Shown in pieces: positions 59,273-64,000 of a stretch of DNA of 64,000 bases. Numbering within the stretch: position 1 is the first letter of the stretch; the number at the start of each line of letters is the position of its first letter. Origin of the DNA: Bog-532 sp963824545 (GTDB taxonomy: Bacteria; Actinomycetota; Actinomycetes; Streptosporangiales; Streptosporangiaceae). The notes beneath the pieces were generated by a model. It was not told the origin of the DNA and searched no databases. It saw only the letters and a list, made by a program, of their open reading frames with translations. The stretch covers positions 45,298 to 109,297 of the forward strand of contig CAWGPP010000030.1 of the NCBI GenBank assembly GCA_963824545.1. The letters run 5' to 3'. The translations under genes were made by a program, and so were the position numbers.

Positions 59273-60193
59273 ATGCCGTTGATGCGTACCGATTACACGC
59301 TCTCTCAGCTCGACGTGCTCGAAGCCGAGTCGATCCACGTGATCCGCGAGGTCGCGGCGGAGTTCGAGCGGCCCGTGCTGCTGTTCTCCGGCGGCAAGGA
59401 CTCCGTGGTGATGCTGGCCCTGGCGGAAAAGGCGTTCCGCCCGGCCCGCATCCCCTTCCCCGTGATGCACGTCGACACCGGGCACAACTTCCGCGAGGTC
59501 ATCGACTTCCGGGACCAGCGCGCCGCGGAGCTGGGCGTCCGGCTCATCGTCGCCTCCGTGCAGGACTCCATCGACGCGGGCCGGGTGGCCGAGGAGACCG
59601 GCCGGTGGGCGAGCCGGAACCGGCTGCAGACCATCACGCTGCTCGATGCGATCGAGGAGCACCGGTTCGACGCGCTGTTCGGCGGGGCACGGCGGGACGA
59701 GGAGAAGGCCCGGGCCAAGGAGCGGGTGTTCTCCTTCCGCGACGACTTCGGCCAGTGGGACCCCAAGAATCAGCGCCCCGAGCTGTGGAACATCTACAAC
59801 ACCCGGATCAGCCGCGGCGAGCACATCCGTGTCTTCCCGCTATCCAACTGGACCGAGCTGGACATCTGGGAATACATCGAGCGCGAGGAGCTCGAACTGC
59901 CGTCGGTGTACTTCGCGCACGCCCGCACCGTGTTCGAACGGGACGGAATCCTGCTGGCCGACAGCCCGTACGTGACCCGCGGCGACGACGAACAGCTGTT
60001 CCAGGCCACGGTCCGCTACCGGACCGTCGGCGACATGACGTGCACCGGAGCCGTCGAATCGACCGCGGAGACCGTCGCGGCGGTCATCACCGAGGTGGCG
60101 GCGACCCGGATCACGGAGCGGGGCCAGACCCGCGCGGACGACCGGACCAGCGAGGCGGCCATGGAAGACCGGAAGCGGGAGGGCTACTTCTGA
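59273..60193 (+). CDS. cysD: Sulfate adenylyltransferase subunit 2
   Basis: A 306-residue PAPS-reductase-like subunit that forms adenosine 5'-phosphosulfate from sulfate and ATP. It has the SGGKDS pyrophosphate loop (LLFSGGKDSVVML), PVMHVDTGHNF, GGARRDEEKARAKER, and the NWTELDIWEYI and GDMTCTGAVES segments. ATG 59273 or 59282 could be the start. Its TGA shares a base with the cysN ATG (TGATG). Confidence 0.95.
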   Translation: MPLMRTDYTLSQLDVLEAESIHVIREVAAEFERPVLLFSGGKDSVVMLALAEKAFRPARIPFPVMHVDTGHNFREVIDFRDQRAAELGVRLIVASVQDSIDAGRVAEETGRWASRNRLQTITLLDAIEEHRFDALFGGARRDEEKARAKERVFSFRDDFGQWDPKNQRPELWNIYNTRISRGEHIRVFPLSNWTELDIWEYIEREELELPSVYFAHARTVFERDGILLADSPYVTRGDDEQLFQATVRYRTVGDMTCTGAVESTAETVAAVITEVAATRITERGQTRADDRTSEAAMEDRKREGYF

Positions 60194-61455
60194 TGGACAT
60201 TCTGCGGTTCGCCACGGCAGGCTCGGTGGACGACGGCAAGAGCACGCTCATCGGGCGGCTGCTGTACGACTCGAAGGCGATCTTCGAGGACCAGCTCGCG
60301 GCGGTGGAGCGGACGAGCAAGGACCGTGGCGAGGAATCCACCAACCTCGCGCTGCTGACCGACGGCCTGCGGGCCGAGCGGGAGCAGGGCATCACCATCG
60401 ACGTGGCCTACCGCTACTTCGCCACCCCCCGCCGGAAGTTCATCATCGCGGACACGCCCGGGCACGTCCAGTACACCCGCAATATGGTCACCGGGGCGTC
60501 CACTGCCGATCTGGCGGTCGTGCTGGTCGACGCGCGTAACGGGCTGACCGAGCAGAGCCGGCGGCACGCCTTCCTCGCGACGTTGCTGCAGGTCCCGCAC
60601 CTGGTGCTGGCGGTCAACAAGATGGACCTGGTGAACTACGACGCCGCGGTCTTCGAGCAGATCGCCGCCGAGTTCTCCGCCTTCGCCGCCAAGCTGGACA
60701 TCGGTGACCTGACGTTCATCCCGATCTCGGCCCTGCTGGGCGACAACGTGGTGCAGCGGTCGGCCAACATGCCGTGGTACGACGGGCCGTCCCTGTTGCA
60801 CCACCTGGAGCACGTGCACATCGCCTCCGACCGCAACCTCATCGATGTGCGGTTCCCGGTCCAGTACGTGATCCGCCCGCACCAGGCCACCGATCCCGGT
60901 CTGCACGACTACCGCGGGTACGCCGGCGAGGTGGCGGGCGGCGTGATCAGGCCGGGTGACGAGGTGATGCACCTGCCGTCCGGGTTCACCACCACGGTGC
61001 GGGGAGTGGAGGTCGCGGGCCAGCCGGTGCCGGAGGCGTTCCCGCCCATGTCGGTGACCCTGCTGCTCGACGACGACGTCGACATTTCCCGCGGCGACAT
61101 GATCTGCCGCCCGCACAACCGGCCGTCGGTCACGCAGGACGTGGAGGCCATGGTCTGCTGGATGGTGAGCGACAAGCCGCTTACCCCGCGCAGCCGCCTC
61201 ATCGTCAAGCACACCTCACGGACGGTCAAGGCGATCGTCAAGGACCTGCACTACCGGATCGACGTCAACACGCTGCACCGGGACGAAAGCGCCAGCCAGC
61301 TGGGGCTGAACGAGGTCGGCCGGGTGACCCTGCGCCTGACCCAGCCCATCTTCTCCGACCCCTACACCCGCAACCGGCTGACCGGCGGCATGATCCTCAT
61401 CGACGAGGCCACCAACGCCACCGCCGGCGCTGCCATGATCACTGACACCCGGTGA
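60193..61455 (+). CDS. cysN: Sulfate adenylyltransferase subunit 1 (GTPase)
   Basis: A 420-residue EF-Tu-like GTPase driving APS synthesis with CysD. G motifs: G1 GSVDDGKSTLIGRLL, G3 IADTPGHVQYTRNM, G4 NKMDLV, and GITIDVAYRYF in switch I. The protein ends after the beta-barrel domains; no APS-kinase (CysC) domain is fused, unlike mycobacterial CysNC. The TGA overlaps the next gene's GTG as GTGA. Confidence 0.96.
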   Translation: MDILRFATAGSVDDGKSTLIGRLLYDSKAIFEDQLAAVERTSKDRGEESTNLALLTDGLRAEREQGITIDVAYRYFATPRRKFIIADTPGHVQYTRNMVTGASTADLAVVLVDARNGLTEQSRRHAFLATLLQVPHLVLAVNKMDLVNYDAAVFEQIAAEFSAFAAKLDIGDLTFIPISALLGDNVVQRSANMPWYDGPSLLHHLEHVHIASDRNLIDVRFPVQYVIRPHQATDPGLHDYRGYAGEVAGGVIRPGDEVMHLPSGFTTTVRGVEVAGQPVPEAFPPMSVTLLLDDDVDISRGDMICRPHNRPSVTQDVEAMVCWMVSDKPLTPRSRLIVKHTSRTVKAIVKDLHYRIDVNTLHRDESASQLGLNEVGRVTLRLTQPIFSDPYTRNRLTGGMILIDEATNATAGAAMITDTR

Positions 61456-63827
61456 GCGCTGGCGCGGCGGCCGGGGAGACGCCCTTCCATGAGCTCGCCC
61501 GCTACGTGGCGATCCCGCGGGTCACTGGGCTGAGGCTGTCACCCGACGGAAGCTGGCTGGCCGCGACGGTCCAGGCGCTCGCCGCGGACCGGAAGACGTA
61601 CGTCACGGGCATCTGGCGGATCCCGGCCGGGCCGGGAAGTTCGGACACCCCGCGCCGGCTGACCCGGTCGGCGGACGGCGAGAGCAATCCGCGCTTCCTG
61701 CCGGATGGGTCCCTGCTGTTCATCTCGAAGCGGCCCGGCCAGCCGGCGGCGAGCCCGGACGGGCCCGCTGATGAACACCCGGGCGAGGCCGGGGACGGCC
61801 CCGGGCCGCGGGCCGGGACGGATGCGGCGGGCGGCGACCAGCCTGCGCTGTGGCTGCTGCCGGCGGGAGGCGGGGAAGCCGTCCTGCTGGCCGTCCGGCC
61901 CGGTGGCGTGAGCGCCGCAGAAACCGCCCAACGGGATGAGGCGATCGTGCTCGCCTCGGCGGTGATGCCCGGAGCGGACGGCACGGCGGACGACGACGCC
62001 CGGCTGCGGCAGGCCCGCAAGGAAGCCGGTGTCACCGCGATCCTGCACGAGTCCGTGCCGGTCCGGTACTGGGACCACGACCTGGGACCCGCCGAGCTGC
62101 GCCTGTTCGCGGTGAGCGGCCCCGCGGGAGGCCAAGACGGTTCCGGCGGCCTCAGCGGGGCCGGCGGGCCCGGCGCGGCGGCCGGGCTGCGGGACCTCAC
62201 ACCGGCCCCCGGGCGGGCCCTGGACCGGCAGTCGTTCTGCGTCTCGGCCGACGGCCGTACGGTCGCGACCGGCTGGTGGGCCTGGGAAGGCGACGGCGAC
62301 GCACGCGCCGAGCTGGCGGTGATCGACGTGGCCACCGCGGCCCGGCGAACCGTCCTTTCGGCCCCCGGCACCGACTACGAGAACCCGGCGATCTCACCCG
62401 ACGGCCGGCAGGTCGCCTGCATCCGCTCGGCGCACCATGCGCCCGATGCGCCCGGCGACGTGACGATCGCGCTGTGCTGGCCCGGGGGGACGACCCGCCT
62501 GGAACCCCCCGGATGCGCTTCGCGCCCGCCCGGTGGTACCTCGCCGACATACCGGCCGCTCGCCGGGCCTGAAGGCCCGGACTCGCTAGCCGGTAACGAG
62601 CGCTTCGCCGTAGAGCCCGGGGAGGTACTTCGCCGACAGCAACCGGCGCTCGCCGGGCCTGAAGGCCCGGACTTCCTAGCCGGTAACGAGCGTCTCGCCG
62701 TAGGGCCCGCGGGGGAGCGGGATCTGCTGGCGGGGTATGACCGGCGGCCCGTTGAGCTGGCCTGGGCCCCGGACTCCCTTTCGTTGTACTTCACCGCCGA
62801 TGACCAGGGCCGCTGCCCGGTATTCCGGGTCGAGACCGGCACCGGTGAGGTCACCCGGATCACCGCCGACGACGGTGCCTACACCGACCTGTGCCCCTCG
62901 CCGGACGGCCGCTCCCTGTTCGCGCTGCGCTCTTCGGTGGACGAGCCGCCGACGCCAGTCCGGCTGGAGGCCGCCGAAGGGCAGAAACCCGAGCGGCTCG
63001 CCAGCCCGGGAAGCCCGCTGACGCTGCCCGGCCGGCTGGCGGAGATCGAGGCGACCGCCGACGACGGTGACCGCATCCGCAGCTGGCTCGTGCTGCCCGC
63101 GACCGCGTCCGCCGAGGCGCCCGCGCCGCTGCTGCTGTGGGTGCACGGCGGTCCCATGTCGAGCTGGAACTCCTGGTCCTGGCGATGGAACCCGTGGCTG
63201 ATGGCCGCGCGTGGCTACGCGGTGCTACTGCCCGACCCGGCCCTGTCGACCGGCTACGGGCAGGACTTCATCGCCCGCGCCTACCACCAGTGGGGCGCCC
63301 GGCCGTTCGCCGATGTGATGGCGGCCACCGACGCGGCCGTGACCCGCCCGGACATCGACGCGTCGCGGACCGCGATGATGGGCGGCTCCTACGGCGGGTA
63401 CATGGCGAACTGGGTGGCCGGGCACACCGGCCGCTTCCGTGCGATCGTCAGCCACGCCAGCCTGTGGGTGCTGGATCAGATGTTCGGTACCACCGACCTG
63501 CCGATGTTCTGGCGCCCCCAGTTCGGCGACCCGCTGACCTCGCCCGGGCGCTACGAGGAGAACTCGCCGCACCGGCACATCGCCAGCATCCGTACGCCGA
63601 TGCTGGTCATCCACGGCAACAAGGACTACCGGGTGCCCGTCGGTGAGGCGCTGCGGCTGTGGTGGGACCTGTCCCGGCACGGCGCCGACGCGAAGTTCCT
63701 CTACTTCCCCGACGAGAACCACTGGATCCTCCGCCCCGGCCACGCCGCCGTCTGGTACGAGACCGTGTTCGCCTTCCTGGCCCAGCACGTCCTCGGCGAA
63801 CCCTGGCGCCGCCCCGAGTTGCTGTAA
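61452..63827 (+). CDS. S9-family peptidase (acylaminoacyl-peptidase-like) carrying an in-frame repeat
   Basis: A 791-residue protein: an N-terminal beta-propeller with several SPDG strands (residues 15-560), then an alpha/beta hydrolase domain. The catalytic triad is Ser in GGSYGGYMANW (about 646), Asp in GNKDYRVP (about 725) and His in ENHWI (about 756). Starts at GTG 61452, overlapping the cysN stop. Residues about 345-418 (GCASRPPGGTSPTYRPLAGPE and a second copy containing LAGPEGPDFLAGNERLAV) are encoded by a dispersed repeat and do not look like propeller sequence. No signal peptide. Family members cleave oligopeptides or N-acyl amino acids. Confidence 0.9.
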   Translation: MSAGAAAGETPFHELARYVAIPRVTGLRLSPDGSWLAATVQALAADRKTYVTGIWRIPAGPGSSDTPRRLTRSADGESNPRFLPDGSLLFISKRPGQPAASPDGPADEHPGEAGDGPGPRAGTDAAGGDQPALWLLPAGGGEAVLLAVRPGGVSAAETAQRDEAIVLASAVMPGADGTADDDARLRQARKEAGVTAILHESVPVRYWDHDLGPAELRLFAVSGPAGGQDGSGGLSGAGGPGAAAGLRDLTPAPGRALDRQSFCVSADGRTVATGWWAWEGDGDARAELAVIDVATAARRTVLSAPGTDYENPAISPDGRQVACIRSAHHAPDAPGDVTIALCWPGGTTRLEPPGCASRPPGGTSPTYRPLAGPEGPDSLAGNERFAVEPGEVLRRQQPALAGPEGPDFLAGNERLAVGPAGERDLLAGYDRRPVELAWAPDSLSLYFTADDQGRCPVFRVETGTGEVTRITADDGAYTDLCPSPDGRSLFALRSSVDEPPTPVRLEAAEGQKPERLASPGSPLTLPGRLAEIEATADDGDRIRSWLVLPATASAEAPAPLLLWVHGGPMSSWNSWSWRWNPWLMAARGYAVLLPDPALSTGYGQDFIARAYHQWGARPFADVMAATDAAVTRPDIDASRTAMMGGSYGGYMANWVAGHTGRFRAIVSHASLWVLDQMFGTTDLPMFWRPQFGDPLTSPGRYEENSPHRHIASIRTPMLVIHGNKDYRVPVGEALRLWWDLSRHGADAKFLYFPDENHWILRPGHAAVWYETVFAFLAQHVLGEPWRRPELL
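62486..62706 (+). repeat. Dispersed GC-rich repeat element, copy C, inside the S9 peptidase gene
   Basis: Contains a CCCGGGGGGACGACC block, ATGCGCTTCGCGCCCG, a GGTGGTACCTCGCCGACA block and two core units (ACCGGCCGCTCGCCGGGCC...TAGCCGGTAACGAGCG), in the order seen in copy D and in the complement of copy A. It keeps the reading frame open. Confidence 0.9.
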
Positions 63828-63831
63828 TACC

Positions 63832-64000
63832 CGGGGGGCGACCCCCGGACCCCCGATGCGCTCCGCGCCCCGCGGTGGTAACTCGCCGAGACACCGGCCG
63901 CTCACCGGGCCAAGGCCCGGTTCGCTGGGCCGGTAACGAGCGACTCGCCGTAACCCGCGGTGGTGACTCGCCGGCAGCACCGGCCACTCGCCGGGCCTGA
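63832..64000 (+). repeat. Dispersed GC-rich repeat element, copy D (runs off the window)
   Basis: Starts 5 bases after the peptidase stop: CCGGGGGGCGACCCCCGG, then ATGCGCTCCGCGCCCCGCGG, then TGGTAACTCGCCGAGACACC, a core unit and the start of a second. Same orientation as copy C, only about 1.1 kb away. Confidence 0.9.

Overview
This 64 kb window is high-GC DNA (G or C dominates third codon positions) from an actinobacterium. Gene content and order match the conserved actinobacterial block known in Mycobacterium tuberculosis as Rv1002c-Rv1019: pmt, rsmI, metG, tatD, rsmA, ispE, then glmU, prs, rplY and pth. The details (AfsR-type regulators, many insertion sequences, IS families common in Streptomyces and Streptosporangiales) suggest a large-genome filamentous actinomycete. 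I cannot name the species.

Layout. 1-5.1 kb (leftward): start of a sensor kinase, its response regulator, two paralogous membrane-anchored proteins of unknown function, and argS with an apparent frameshift. 5.1-9.6 kb: plsX, a KamA-family radical SAM enzyme, a short-chain dehydrogenase and a SigR-like sigma factor without an adjacent anti-sigma gene. 9.8-23.8 kb is the first half of the core block: pmt, rsmI, a polytopic membrane protein, a membrane glycosyltransferase, metG-tatD-rsmA-ispE, an ABC-F ATPase, and a MarR/trans-aconitate-methyltransferase-like divergent pair.

23.8-46.0 kb is an accessory insertion. It opens with a complete 978 bp IS5-family element. Next comes a visibly less GC-rich locus: a membrane-anchored NB-ARC/TPR protein, a DHA2 exporter, a JmjC-like cupin oxygenase and a small peptide reading frame. 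A 14.5 kb pile of mobile elements follows. Four elements (IS1182a, IS1634, IS1182b, IS701) stand end to end with CTAG at all five junctions. IS1634 is interrupted by a complete IS21 element carrying an extra coiled-coil gene. IS701 is interrupted by an IS110-type element and by a compact element carrying a large serine recombinase. An IS630 remnant closes the region.

46.0-64 kb is the second half of the core: a TetR regulator with a fatty-acid desaturase, tRNA-Gln, a truncated exporter, glmU-prs, a hairpin-rich intergenic region, a broken AfsR-type regulator followed by a peptide gene made of seven AMQQDADP repeats, then rplY-pth, the sulfate-assimilation genes cysQ-cysD-cysN, and an S9 peptidase.

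Working together: metG, argS, rsmI, rsmA, rplY, pth and tRNA-Gln serve translation. ispE, glmU, prs, plsX and the desaturase supply isoprenoid, wall, nucleotide and lipid precursors. cysD/cysN/cysQ act in sulfate activation and PAP(S) turnover. Three features recur: (1) a dispersed GC-rich repeat family, one copy of which lies in frame inside the S9 peptidase and another forms the tail of RsmA; (2) single-base frameshifts in argS, the methyltransferase and the AfsR-like regulator, which may be sequence errors; (3) two NB-ARC/TPR regulators, each beside a possible peptide gene. No computation or database search was possible; all family calls come from motifs and remembered family features.
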